Of a stretch of 64,000 nucleotides of DNA, positions 9,104-18,490 are shown piece by piece. This stretch comes from JBALVT01 sp045110675 (GTDB lineage: Bacteria; Pseudomonadota; Gammaproteobacteria; Pseudomonadales; Halieaceae): the NCBI GenBank assembly GCA_045110675.1, contig JBGCGJ010000006.1, forward strand, positions 62,001 through 126,000. The letters are read 5' to 3'. A program made the position numbers and the translations under genes. The notes under the pieces were generated by a model. That model saw only the letters and a program-made list of their open reading frames with translations. It ran no database searches and had not been told where the DNA came from. Positions within the stretch are counted from its first letter, which is position 1, and the number at the start of each line of letters is the position of its first letter.

Positions 9104-9577
9104 ATGATTCTAGAACTAAAGTTGCTGTCTCTGCTTGATAATGAAACCACCAGCATGCAGAAACTGCTGGATATTCTCAAACGCGAACACGATGCTCTTT
9201 TATCTGCGGACATAGAATCTCTCGAACAGGTCACCGCGGAAAAAAATGCGGCGATCGCCTCTCAATCGCAAGCCACACAAGAGCGACAGAATGCAACAAC
9301 AGCAGCTTCCTATTCAGGCACAGATCTGGGGCTGGAGCAGTTAATCGATACCTGTGAAAACAGGGAGCAACTCAAAGAGTATTTCTCAAATTTGATGATA
9401 CTTGCCCGAGCCTGTCAGACAGAAAACCGAAACAATGGCCGTTTAATCATCCAGAAACAACGCCGTGCAAAAGGTGCTCTCGATGTGATTCGCCAAAACG
9501 AAAACACCACGCCAACCTACTCGGTACAGGGAAAGGCAAGCGATACATTGGAAACCCGCTCCTTGGGCAAGGCCTAA
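9104..9577 (+). CDS. flgN: FlgN, type III chaperone for FlgK and FlgL
   Basis: A 157-residue, mostly helical protein in the standard flgN position after flgM. FlgN-family features include the N-terminal helix with LLDILKREHDALLSADIESL and the following EQVTAEKNAAI, and a late helix LARACQTENRNNGRLI. It keeps the hook-filament junction proteins FlgK and FlgL export-competent. The C-terminus is polar and has low conservation, as is usual. Confidence 0.88.
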   Translation: MILELKLLSLLDNETTSMQKLLDILKREHDALLSADIESLEQVTAEKNAAIASQSQATQERQNATTAASYSGTDLGLEQLIDTCENREQLKEYFSNLMILARACQTENRNNGRLIIQKQRRAKGALDVIRQNENTTPTYSVQGKASDTLETRSLGKA

Positions 9578-9596
9578 CTAACAACGCTATCGATTC

Positions 9597-10298
9597 ATGT
9601 CTGAACTACCTGAAGTTTTGGATTCAACGGAAGAAATTGCGATCTTCCTGGAGAACATCGCCCTCGCACGCAACCCCCTACTGATCAACCTGGCTGATCA
9701 AGAGATACATACATCAAGTGTTCTGTCATTCAACGAAAGCACTGTGGATATAGACCAACTCATGCCCGACAGCGGCAATGCACTATTGCGGCAAGGACAG
9801 CGTGTAAAGTTTCGTGTGACCCACGAGGGGGTTCCACACGTATTTCATTCGGTGCCAATAGCCTATTCGGAAGACGATGAAGGGTTTCCCTTTCACCAAA
9901 TATCAATGCCCGAAGAAGTAAGATATTTGCGCAAGCGGTCCAGCTACCGAATACCGCTTAAATTGTCGGAAAGCCCGAAAATACAGATCTGGCTAGGCGA
10001 GGATCAAGGCCGTGAAGCCTGGATCGAAAATATTTCAAATAGCGGTGCATCTCTTCGAATAGAAGGAAAGCACGACCGACTTGACTCCCATAGCATCATC
10101 CAGTGTGAGATGAAACTGGTGGATTTAGAAAAAATTCACTATCAGGCAATCGTCAGACACCAACACTACTTACAAAGGTTTGACGAAACACGACTGGGAA
10201 TCGAGTTTTGGGAGTTACCCAAAACTCAAGCCAAGAAACTCCGACGAGCGACAATGAAATTACAACGACAGACTATTCGTACCGATCTAACCCTGTAG
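9597..10298 (+). CDS. flgZ: PilZ-domain flagellar brake protein (FlgZ/YcgR type)
   Basis: A c-di-GMP receptor that slows flagellar rotation. The 233-residue protein has an N-terminal YcgR-like split-barrel domain (about residues 10-110) and a C-terminal PilZ domain (about 115-225). The ligand-binding signatures are visible: RKRSSYRIPL supplies the RxxxR motif and ENISNSGASLRI the N/DxSxxG motif. In pseudomonads the gene after flgN is flgZ with the same architecture. It lies 19 bp after flgN and so shares the FliA promoter. It ends nine bases from the convergent HDOD-GGDEF gene. Confidence 0.88.
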   Translation: MSELPEVLDSTEEIAIFLENIALARNPLLINLADQEIHTSSVLSFNESTVDIDQLMPDSGNALLRQGQRVKFRVTHEGVPHVFHSVPIAYSEDDEGFPFHQISMPEEVRYLRKRSSYRIPLKLSESPKIQIWLGEDQGREAWIENISNSGASLRIEGKHDRLDSHSIIQCEMKLVDLEKIHYQAIVRHQHYLQRFDETRLGIEFWELPKTQAKKLRRATMKLQRQTIRTDLTL

Positions 10299-10306
10299 TA
10301 AAATAC

Positions 10307-11896
10307 CTATTTCTTCCCAAACCATTTTTTCTTTGGCGTATAACAGGCAACACGGTTTCGGCCTTTATCTTTAGCTTCATACAGTGCATCGTCCGCTCTT
10401 TTTATTAGATCGGCTTTACCCACAGTTTCCTCTGAATCGGGGCTTAAACTTGAGACACCGAAACTCGCAGTTACTCGGTATTCTTGCTTATCCTCTCTGA
10501 ACGGGCTTCCCTCCACTGATTTGCGGAGCTTCTCAGCAACAATCATTGCATCTTGTTCACTGGTCTCAGGGAGAATGACCACAAATTCCTCGCCGCCGTA
10601 GCGTGCGAGGGTATCGTATTCACGCAGCGCCTCGCCCATCACTTTGCTGAATTCCGCCAGAACAAAATCTCCGACCAAATGCCCATGAGCGTCGTTAAAC
10701 CCTTTGAAATGGTCTATGTCGACAAGGATCAGTGACAGATGGTAGCGATGCCGAACGGAGCGGCTAATCTCCTTGTCCATAGTCGCCTGGAAGAATCGGT
10801 TGTTGTAAACACCCGTCAAACCATCGATATTGGCCAGGTTCTTGAGGATACTGTTCTTTTCACGCAACTCAATGGTCAAGTTTTCCAGTGCGACTTTCGC
10901 GGCTACAAGCTCCTTGTTCATTTGCTCGTAATCGAGATTCAAAAGACTTAATCGGATATTGGCGGCCTGCAGGATTTCCTGGACGGGTTTGTTCTCAGCA
11001 ATTTTTAAACCAAAATTGTTAGCGCCATTTTCAAGCTCTGTGTGCGCGTTCTCCAGAATTGACTCTATCGCTTCTGACTTTAGACCCAACAACTGTTTGG
11101 CCTGCGACTGAAATTCGCGATGACTTTGTTCAGGTTTATCACCGTGAAAGATGTCCAGCAGGATGTTGGACAAATAGATCGCCCTGGTTGTATCAGTAAT
11201 ATTTTTGTCGACGCCGTTAAGCGCTTTCGGATCATGGTGATGCAAAATAGGCATCAATATAGAAGGTGGGAAGTTCCAGCTCTGCGCCACTTCGTATCCG
11301 AAGTAACAGTGATCCGCACCAAACGCTGCTATCTCGGCCTCCCTGGTACTAGCAGAACCGTCGTCAATCGCATCGAGCACGCGACCAAATTCTTCAGGGA
11401 ATGTACAGGCGAGTATCAATGCCCCAAGGTTTTGGAGCAGACCCGATACAAAAATTTCCTCGAGATTCGCCCCCGGGACCTTCTCAAGAATGAGCTTGGA
11501 GGCGATGGCAGATTCCAGTGAATGTTCCCAGAACTTATTAAAGTCGAACTGGTTTCCCGGCCCGCTCTTATTAATGGTCAAAAACGAAAACGACAGCACC
11601 AAACTCTGTACCGCATTAGTACCCAACATGGATACCGCTTGTTGTATCGATCCGATCTTAGAAGGGAAGTTGTAAAACGCAGAATTGGATACTTTCAGAA
11701 TTTTCGTTGAAAGCGCCATGTCCTGGGACACCAGCTCTGCCACGTCGGAAAGTGTTGTCTCTTCTTTGGAGGTCAAGGTGACTAATTTCGACGCGACGGT
11801 AGGAAGCGAAGGAAGGTCATCTGACGCTATTGCAGCCGCGAGAGTACGCTCTTTGGAGATCGCTACTTCTGTTTCCGTTTTAAGTACAGTGTTCAT
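10307..11896 (-). CDS. HDOD-domain diguanylate cyclase
   Basis: A 529-residue cytoplasmic protein. Residues about 28-225 are an HDOD domain, a phosphodiesterase-like fold without an obvious catalytic HD pair (LPSLPTVASKLVTLTS, SQDMALSTKILKVSNSAFY). A coiled-coil linker at about 320-350 leads to a GGDEF domain. The active-site motif GGEEF is intact at 434-438. REYD-TLARY stands in front of it, which is a correctly spaced RxxD product-inhibition site. It should therefore make c-di-GMP under feedback control, with the HDOD part as the likely input domain. It is transcribed towards flgZ, which encodes a c-di-GMP receptor. Confidence 0.9.
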   Translation of the reverse strand: MNTVLKTETEVAISKERTLAAAIASDDLPSLPTVASKLVTLTSKEETTLSDVAELVSQDMALSTKILKVSNSAFYNFPSKIGSIQQAVSMLGTNAVQSLVLSFSFLTINKSGPGNQFDFNKFWEHSLESAIASKLILEKVPGANLEEIFVSGLLQNLGALILACTFPEEFGRVLDAIDDGSASTREAEIAAFGADHCYFGYEVAQSWNFPPSILMPILHHHDPKALNGVDKNITDTTRAIYLSNILLDIFHGDKPEQSHREFQSQAKQLLGLKSEAIESILENAHTELENGANNFGLKIAENKPVQEILQAANIRLSLLNLDYEQMNKELVAAKVALENLTIELREKNSILKNLANIDGLTGVYNNRFFQATMDKEISRSVRHRYHLSLILVDIDHFKGFNDAHGHLVGDFVLAEFSKVMGEALREYDTLARYGGEEFVVILPETSEQDAMIVAEKLRKSVEGSPFREDKQEYRVTASFGVSSLSPDSEETVGKADLIKRADDALYEAKDKGRNRVACYTPKKKWFGKK

Positions 11897-11979
11897 GGTT
11901 TTTCCCTATTTTTTAGGAGCTCAAGCCCCTTATTATTGGGTGGCAAAATGTGCCGTTAGTGCGCGTCTCCATCGCTATG

Positions 11980-12972
11980 TTAAAAATCGCTTCCATTGCT
12001 AGTCATCAGCCTGTCGTTAAAGATATGCTGTTTAGTTGTTTTCCTGCGATTTCCTGGCCAGTCGGAATCCACATAGGAATCAACCGCCTCCAGTTTTTCG
12101 ACACTGTGCACTTTCGCCGAAGGCGCGTCGTGAATTCTTATCGCAATATTATCTTCATTTACTAATTTCGAACGTCTCTTCATTACTTCATTGGCGCAGC
12201 TTTTCCAACGCCCAAAGCTGGAGGAATCCTCGGGTTTGGGCATAGCGTGGCTACGAAACGAAGCTTGCGCAGTCATGAAGCTCTTTTTTACGGCGCGGTA
12301 GTGATAAATATGGTCTTCTGTGCTCAAACATATTGGTTCGAACTCCCCGCGAATAACAAGCAACTGCGGCGGCAAAGCGCCTTGCATACTGTGAAGTAAA
12401 TCCGCAGCACAACACAATGCAAGTGCACTATGGGGATCTTTATAGTCACTGCTATCACAGGGTATATAGAGATAGTTCCCAAGCTCCGAGACACCATTAG
12501 TTCGCACCAATAAATCCACATCACTCGATAGTTTCCCTACACAGAGATGTGCATTCACAATAATGCTCACACCAGATTGCATCGCCTTCCATGTCTCTTT
12601 GTGACGTCGAACATCATCTATTTTTTTGACAACGTAAACGTCATCTCCGACATCAACAATACCACCGAGGCCGTGTCGGAGCCGCGGCGGTTGGACGGTC
12701 GAGTGAATTGCCAAATGCGTTTTATGCTGGACAAGGTCACCCCATTTAACCGATTCGACACTGCTGTCTGAAATAGCACATTGCTCACTTTCGGTTAGCT
12801 CTGCAGGCAGATTATAGTGAACCAAAGGGTCACCGAGCTCGTCGGGTGCAATCCCGTGAAGCGGGTTTTCCAGGGTCAGGCGCTCCATCCAGCTGGCAAA
12901 CGGAGACTCCTTGTATAACAGAAGATCTTCGGCTGTGTAGCTTACGGCTTCTTCGCCATTCGAACGGTACAT
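11980..12972 (-). CDS. Conserved protein of unknown function, possibly RecB-nuclease-like
   Basis: I do not recognise a named family. The 330-residue protein starts MYRSNGEEAVSYTAEDLLLY and continues KESPFASWMERLTLENP, a segment that recalls the N-terminus of TM0106-type RecB-like nucleases. In the middle, VDLLVRTNG...GNYLYIPCDSSDYK could correspond to the D-x(n)-(D/E)xK core of the PD-(D/E)xK fold. The C-terminal third is charged and ends with HSVEKLEAVDSYVDSD. There is no signal peptide or membrane segment. It lies between the HDOD-GGDEF gene (84 bp) and the small lipoprotein (36 bp), all on the same strand. A nuclease role is only a fold-level suggestion. Confidence 0.6.
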   Translation of the reverse strand: MYRSNGEEAVSYTAEDLLLYKESPFASWMERLTLENPLHGIAPDELGDPLVHYNLPAELTESEQCAISDSSVESVKWGDLVQHKTHLAIHSTVQPPRLRHGLGGIVDVGDDVYVVKKIDDVRRHKETWKAMQSGVSIIVNAHLCVGKLSSDVDLLVRTNGVSELGNYLYIPCDSSDYKDPHSALALCCAADLLHSMQGALPPQLLVIRGEFEPICLSTEDHIYHYRAVKKSFMTAQASFRSHAMPKPEDSSSFGRWKSCANEVMKRRSKLVNEDNIAIRIHDAPSAKVHSVEKLEAVDSYVDSDWPGNRRKTTKQHIFNDRLMTSNGSDF

Positions 12973-13008
12973 GAGATTGATCTCGCCCCTGTAAAAGCTG
13001 CTATTACA

Positions 13009-13374
13009 CTACCCTTTGTAGAAGCTCTGTCGGCGGTTTTCTATCTCGCGATAGGCATCCAGACCCAGAACAGCAAACACGTGTCCCAGCTCGTGACTGG
13101 CGTGCTGTAAACACCGCCGATCATCGATCATGTGAATCTCAAAAGTTTCCATATTCACACAGGCACCACCCGTAGGACCACACAAGCGATAAAGCTCTTC
13201 CCAGGAAGGCACAAAATCAACGGTGACATTTTTAACTTGATTATTAAAACTAACAGACACCGTTTCACCGTCTTCTGCAGCGCACACGATCTGCACAGCG
13301 GAGTCACTGTACTCGGGTGGCTTATTGACAGCGCAGCCACCGAGCAAAATACAAAACAGGACCAGATATTTCAT
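13009..13374 (-). CDS. Small lipoprotein with HELGH metal-binding motif
   Basis: A 121-residue predicted lipoprotein. MKYLVLFCILLGGC is a short signal with lipobox LGGC. The C-terminal third holds HASHELGHVFAVLGLDAY, in which HELGH fits the HExxH zinc motif of metallopeptidases. A Cys pair (CGPTGGAC) precedes it. The protein is too short for a complete known peptidase family, and no third zinc ligand is certain; the Glu in AYREIENRR is one candidate. It may be a minimal zincin or a binding protein. A weak sigma-28 like element lies about 125 bp upstream. Confidence 0.65.
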   Translation of the reverse strand: MKYLVLFCILLGGCAVNKPPEYSDSAVQIVCAAEDGETVSVSFNNQVKNVTVDFVPSWEELYRLCGPTGGACVNMETFEIHMIDDRRCLQHASHELGHVFAVLGLDAYREIENRRQSFYKG

Positions 13375-13758
13375 TCGTTCTTAGTACCCCATATGACCGC
13401 GACCGAGGGTGATATCCCCGTGTCACTATCTCGGTTTTTTCGGCTGCGAATCCCAAATACAGTGCAGAATTTGCGCCTAAACCGTTCTCAGCATGGTTAT
13501 CGACGTCCATCGGTAAACCTTTAGAACTATTTGCGAAAGATCCTGTTGTTCAGCACAGGGGGAGGTGTGGAAGAATGGCATAGTCCAGAGGCGAGACATC
13601 GACAACGACTATAATATCGTCCTTGAAGGGTCAAAAAGAGATGGCTGCGAGCCGATAGTAGGCGCTAACATGCGGTGTCATTGCTTTTATTTTTTGTCGC
13701 AACAAGGGAAGATAAGAGTTGTTTGAGGCCAAATCGTGAATATTGCCGATTCTAATTC
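13375..13758. other. 384-bp intergenic region without a recognised gene
   Basis: No convincing coding frame, tRNA or terminator is seen. A 62-codon minus-strand frame (13322-13510) overlaps the lipoprotein gene and looks accidental. The only pattern is a sigma-28 like element at 13497-13523. Confidence 0.6.
13497..13523 (-). promoter_or_regulatory. Weak sigma-28 like element upstream of the HELGH lipoprotein
   Basis: The minus strand reads TAAAGGTT-N11-GTCGATAA, two mismatches from the FliA consensus with correct spacing. The leader to the gene at 13374 would be over 110 nt, which is long, so this may be chance. Confidence 0.35.
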
Positions 13759-15552
13759 TTAGCCGATCCGCGGTTGATAGGCCTCTGATGTCGCTTGCTT
13801 TGCGGCGCGCACATACTGCTCAAAATCAATCGTCGCCAAGGGCTTGCTAAAGTAATAGCCTTGAATAACATCGCAATTCAAAGCTCTTAGAAATGCAACC
13901 TGAGCGGCATTCTCTACACCTTCGGCCACCACGCTGAGCTCCAGGGAGTGAGCAAGCGCAATAATGGCGCGGACAATAGCCCCATCATCCTTGGCGGTGG
14001 GAACATCGACGATGAAGGACCGGTCGATCTTCAGTTCGTCCAGTGGAAAACGCTTGAGATAACTCAGGGAGGAGTAACCTGTCCCGAAATCATCGATGGA
14101 AAAAGAAGCTCCGATCGATTTTATCTCATGTAACTTGTAAATAAATGCCTCGGCCTCTCCCATCAGCATGCTCTCGGTGATCTCCAGCTTTAAACGCTGG
14201 GGCTCCATGGAAACACTTTGCAAAGCATCTTGAATGACGTATTTCAAACTGCTGGTGTTGAATTGAGGTCCAGAGACATTCACAGCCACCGTAAAATCAC
14301 CGAGACCCTGATTTAACCATTTCACTTGCTGTCTGCAAGCTTCCCGAACAACCCACTCACCGATCGGAATGATCAGGCCGATGTCCTCGGCGACGGAGAT
14401 GAAGCTATCGGGATACATCAGCCCGCGCTGCGGATTGTTCCATCTGATGAGCGCTTCGGCACCAACCACCTCTCCGCTTTGAACATCTATCTTGGGCTGG
14501 TAGTGAAGAATAAATTCTTCATTCTCAATTGCCCGTCGAAGTTCGGCTTCGATATTGAGTTTTCGTTCTGTTCGGGCACTGATTTCCTTGGAGTAAAACT
14601 GACTGTTCCCCTGTCCCGCGTCCTTGGCATAAGACATTGCGGCACCGGCGTTTTTTATCAGACGGTCAGCTTCTATCCCATCTTCGGGATAGACCGCTAT
14701 TCCTATGCTTGCGCTAATATAAAATTCGCTGCCGCCAATTTCAAATTTCGGATGTAAGGCGTCCTGAATACGTTTTGCAACGGTCGAAGCGCTTTCTGCG
14801 GGGTTAATGCCAGGAAGTAAAATGGAAAACTCGTCGCCACCTAAACGCGCAAGTTGAAATTCCGTCTCCTTAGCACCAACCCTGGAGACAACATCGCTAT
14901 CGCGAAGACAAGTGGTGAACCGTCCGGAAATCTGTTTCAACACCTCATCACCCACCGCGGGGCCAAGGCTACCGTTAATTTGGCCAAATCTGTCGAGCCC
15001 GACGTTGATGATCGCCAAGCGCTGACTTTCTCTTTTCGCATTTTTCAAAAGCCACTCAAGACGATCTATAAACAGTTTGCGATTGGGGAGACGTGTCAAG
15101 GCATCGTAGTAGGTAAGCTGATCCTGGTAGGCTTTCGCTGTCAGGGTATTGCGTAGCCGCAGTGAGAGCTCGCTGGAGTCTACAGGCTTGGCCAAAAAAT
15201 CCGTCGCACCCAGATCCAGTGCCCGCAATTTGGTCTCCGCATCGGTCGAGCTTGTCAGCACAATCACTGGAACACGCTCCAGCAGGGGATTAGCGCGCAT
15301 CATTTCCAGAATTTGCAGCCCATCGATATTAGGCATCTTTAGATCCAGCAATAAAATATCAGGTGGATACTCTTCGAGTACGGCCATAGCCCGACGTGAA
15401 TCTTCTACTTTGGTAAAATTGCTATAACCCCTCTCTTCAAGAAAAATTTCAAGAACATCCATTAATACGGGTTCATCATCGACCATCATAATGCTGGCTT
15501 CTTTTAGGCCCGCATACATCTCGTCTGTCTCTGTAGTGACGAGATCAACCAT
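13759..15552 (-). CDS. Response regulator with GGDEF and EAL domains
   Basis: A 597-residue REC-GGDEF-EAL protein. The receiver (about 18-135) has the acidic pair in MMVDDEP, the phospho-acceptor Asp70 in LLLDLKMP and Lys in AKPVD. The GGDEF domain (about 150-315) keeps GGDEF at 238-242 but has an inserted loop before it, so no standard RxxD inhibition site is present. The EAL domain (about 335-580) keeps GAEALIRW, LEITES and DDFGTGYSSL, so phosphodiesterase activity is plausible. It lies 31 bp after a hybrid kinase with two Hpt domains, which is the obvious phosphodonor. A switch between synthesis and breakdown of c-di-GMP controlled by phosphorylation is inferred. Confidence 0.92.
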   Translation of the reverse strand: MVDLVTTETDEMYAGLKEASIMMVDDEPVLMDVLEIFLEERGYSNFTKVEDSRRAMAVLEEYPPDILLLDLKMPNIDGLQILEMMRANPLLERVPVIVLTSSTDAETKLRALDLGATDFLAKPVDSSELSLRLRNTLTAKAYQDQLTYYDALTRLPNRKLFIDRLEWLLKNAKRESQRLAIINVGLDRFGQINGSLGPAVGDEVLKQISGRFTTCLRDSDVVSRVGAKETEFQLARLGGDEFSILLPGINPAESASTVAKRIQDALHPKFEIGGSEFYISASIGIAVYPEDGIEADRLIKNAGAAMSYAKDAGQGNSQFYSKEISARTERKLNIEAELRRAIENEEFILHYQPKIDVQSGEVVGAEALIRWNNPQRGLMYPDSFISVAEDIGLIIPIGEWVVREACRQQVKWLNQGLGDFTVAVNVSGPQFNTSSLKYVIQDALQSVSMEPQRLKLEITESMLMGEAEAFIYKLHEIKSIGASFSIDDFGTGYSSLSYLKRFPLDELKIDRSFIVDVPTAKDDGAIVRAIIALAHSLELSVVAEGVENAAQVAFLRALNCDVIQGYYFSKPLATIDFEQYVRAAKQATSEAYQPRIG

Positions 15553-15583
15553 TAGATACCCCGGGGTTATTAAAGACGTTCAC

Positions 15584-18490
15584 TTAAGCATTCTCCACAT
15601 GTTGTGTTAGATCAATGCGATTGCACAGCGTTCGAATGACTTCAACTTTGCCTTTGGCCTGACTGATCTCGCCCGCGTTGGCAAAGTCCTGAAGAGCACT
15701 GGCTGGCTCGGTAAAGGCGTGAAGGCCCAGTGTACCCGCGGACCCCAACAACCAGTGCGCCAGATCAGCGACAATCTGCAAATCCGACGAGGCCATGGCC
15801 TGTTCCAGGGAATCCAATTGTTTCGGTAACACCTGGACGTACTTTTTGATAAGAGGGCGGAACCTTTCGTCAGCCATCATCTCGGAGGTCACCACTGGCG
15901 GGAGATCATCCTCCGGCAAAGTCACTGCCCTTGTCTGGGATACCGTGGCAGAGGCCGTTTTCGGGTGGTCGACAGCGTAGGCATTAAAAACTGCTGCTCC
16001 CAAATCGCCTATTTGCTGCACAATCTGGGACAGTTGAACATCGTCGCGCTGCCGGGCGAAATCTTCCAAAGCCTGGCCCGGTTCGTCGAAATCGTGGAAA
16101 CCAACTGAACCGGCGGATCCCCGCAACCAGTGTCCAAGATCTTGCAAGGCATCATAGGCTTTCTCATCGTAGGCCTGCTGAATCGCAGCAATTTGTTCCC
16201 GCAAACGATTTACAAATCGAAGAATGACGACCTCAAATTTATTATCTGCACCCGGAAGCGAGCTAAATATAAGCGCCGGTGATTCTTGGGCACTCAAGCC
16301 AGGCTCGATTTGAACCGATGCCGTCTCTGCGGTGGGACTATCCTTGGCATCGGCCACGAACTCGGCAGACAAGTCTTCCGCCAGTCGTTGACTCAAGGCA
16401 TCGAAATCGATTGGCTTTGACAAATACCCCGAGTAACCCGCGTTGAGACAGCGCTCTTTCGCTCCTTTCATCGCATGGGCCGTCAGTGCGATTACTGGCA
16501 TCGTCATACCGCGTTCACGCATTTCTGCCACAGCGGTATAGCCATCCATGACGGGCATGGAGACATCCATTAAAACCATTTGAATTGTTTCACGCGCCAG
16601 CAGGTCCAGAGCTTCTCGCCCATTCTCGGCGGTGGTTACAAGTAAACCCTGCTCCTCTAATACCAGAGATAGCAACTCGCGATTTTCAGCACCGTCATCT
16701 ACGACAAGCACAGACGCAGGAGTAAATACCCATCTACCCGCCTTCGGCCTACCGATGGCCTGAGAATCCTCGAGTAGCTGTTGGGGGGTTAACATATTCG
16801 AACCGACCAAAGAGCCGGCCGGAAGTAACACCGAGAAAGTACTGCCCCTGCCCGGCTCGCTTGCAACGGATATCTCGCCACCCATGGCCTCAGAAAAACG
16901 CTTACAAATACTCAGGCCCAGCCCTGTTCCACCAAAACGACGAGTGATAGAACTATCGGCCTGAACAAAGGGAGAAAAAACATCGGCAGACTGCCCCGCG
17001 GTCATACCGATACCGGAATCTCGAACATCGATTTTCAACATTGGCTCTGCGGCGCTGCCATCCATCGAGGTGATGATTTCAACCGAGCCACGCTCAGTAA
17101 ATTTAATCGCATTACCCACGAGATTGATCAGAATTTGCCTGATACGCACGGGGTCAGATTGAATTGTTTCGGGCAGCCATCCGTCGGGCACATACTCCAA
17201 CGTGAGACCCTTTTCCTCAGCCCGAACACGCATTACCTGCAAAACTTCATGGATAATCCAGTGAACAGAGCACAGCACTTGTTCAACCTCGACTCGCCCA
17301 GCTTCTATTTTCGAAAGATCCAGAATGTCATTGATCAAGCCCAACAGGTGCTCGCTACTGTTCGCAATCGTGTCTAAATGACGCAAGTTATGACTATCGA
17401 TATCGCCTTCAGAACGATTGCTATAAGCGCGTTTTAACACCTCGGTGAAACCCATGATTGACGTCATTGGAGTACGAATTTCATGGCTCATATTGGCCAG
17501 AAAATCGCTCTTAGCGCGGTTCGCTTGCTCGGCCTGCATTTTAGATTTTTTCAGCTGCTGCTCTTTTTCTTCCAATTCGGTGATATCGTCAAAGCTAATC
17601 AGCACGCCACCTGCCTTGTTCTCATTGGCCAGGACCGGCGAACAATTGGTTTGGAACGTACGTATATTTCCCTCGCTGATTTTCAATTTCACGGCTTGGT
17701 TTCTCTGCGCTTCGCAATCAGCCAGCGCACGAGACCAGGGGTAATCAGGCCGGCTCATGGAGGACTCGTCCGTGTTGTACCAGGTGAAAGCGCCAGCTTT
17801 TTGCCCGATTATTTTGCCAGCGGGAATTCCGACTATGGTCGAAAATGCCTCGTTCGCCAAAACAATATTCTGCTTGGCATCTAGCACCAGTAAGCCTTCA
17901 GCCATGGTATCCAGGGCCGAGCGAACACGATCTGGAATCGCCTGTGAAGGATCCAAATCCTTAAGCATTTTTCGCAGGTAGAGAAAAAATAGAATGAAGC
18001 TCGCAACCGAGATAAACAGGATCAACAAAGTAATGGGCTGAAGGAAAAATGACAGCGGCCCCTGGGGACGAAGCGGTGTGAATCGCAACTCCATCTGGCC
18101 CCAGCGTTTCTCTCCCTCCCAGATGGGTACGCTCAGCTGTGAATTCGAATCACCTTCGACGAGCCAATGAGATTCATGATCGCCCACTGTGACGATGGGC
18201 GACTCATCTACTTTGCGAACAGCGGCAGATAAAATATCGGGATTGCGACTCAGCACCAAGCGAAGATTCGCCTCCATACGCCGAAGGTCGGCGCGGGTAA
18301 TAAAAATAGAACTATTGGCAGCTATCGCTTCAGCTAGAGATGCCCTGCCCTGGATAACGGCATTGTCGCGGTCGGGAATTAAGCCGATAAATGCCGCGAG
18401 TAGCAGCAAGGTGATTAACACGCTGCACTGCCCCATCGCGATTCGCATCGTGGTGCCGTGGTTCTGGTAAAAACGGCTAATCGATTTCAT
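15584..18490 (-). CDS. Hybrid sensor histidine kinase with PAS, receiver and two Hpt domains
   Basis: A 968-residue inner-membrane phosphorelay protein. One membrane segment at about 20-38, a periplasmic sensor to about 150 and a second membrane segment at 153-172 are followed by a PAS domain (about 186-305). The HisKA domain has SHEIRTPM with His336. The ATPase domain has [15 protein letters not shown] and GGTGLGLSI. The receiver has Asp642 in [11 protein letters not shown]. Two Hpt domains follow, with GHWLRGSAG (His787) and AHWLLGSAG (His912). Its ATG lies inside the stop of the giant gene before it (ATGA overlap). The sensor-PAS half is paralogous to that of the 996-residue GGDEF-EAL protein nearby. 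Confidence 0.93.
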   Translation of the reverse strand: MKSISRFYQNHGTTMRIAMGQCSVLITLLLLAAFIGLIPDRDNAVIQGRASLAEAIAANSSIFITRADLRRMEANLRLVLSRNPDILSAAVRKVDESPIVTVGDHESHWLVEGDSNSQLSVPIWEGEKRWGQMELRFTPLRPQGPLSFFLQPITLLILFISVASFILFFLYLRKMLKDLDPSQAIPDRVRSALDTMAEGLLVLDAKQNIVLANEAFSTIVGIPAGKIIGQKAGAFTWYNTDESSMSRPDYPWSRALADCEAQRNQAVKLKISEGNIRTFQTNCSPVLANENKAGGVLISFDDITELEEKEQQLKKSKMQAEQANRAKSDFLANMSHEIRTPMTSIMGFTEVLKRAYSNRSEGDIDSHNLRHLDTIANSSEHLLGLINDILDLSKIEAGRVEVEQVLCSVHWIIHEVLQVMRVRAEEKGLTLEYVPDGWLPETIQSDPVRIRQILINLVGNAIKFTERGSVEIITSMDGSAAEPMLKIDVRDSGIGMTAGQSADVFSPFVQADSSITRRFGGTGLGLSICKRFSEAMGGEISVASEPGRGSTFSVLLPAGSLVGSNMLTPQQLLEDSQAIGRPKAGRWVFTPASVLVVDDGAENRELLSLVLEEQGLLVTTAENGREALDLLARETIQMVLMDVSMPVMDGYTAVAEMRERGMTMPVIALTAHAMKGAKERCLNAGYSGYLSKPIDFDALSQRLAEDLSAEFVADAKDSPTAETASVQIEPGLSAQESPALIFSSLPGADNKFEVVILRFVNRLREQIAAIQQAYDEKAYDALQDLGHWLRGSAGSVGFHDFDEPGQALEDFARQRDDVQLSQIVQQIGDLGAAVFNAYAVDHPKTASATVSQTRAVTLPEDDLPPVVTSEMMADERFRPLIKKYVQVLPKQLDSLEQAMASSDLQIVADLAHWLLGSAGTLGLHAFTEPASALQDFANAGEISQAKGKVEVIRTLCNRIDLTQHVENA

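Noticed and set aside
13322..13510. 62-residue minus-strand frame upstream of the HELGH lipoprotein
   Set aside because: It overlaps the lipoprotein start in another frame, shows no domain or signal and looks like chance.
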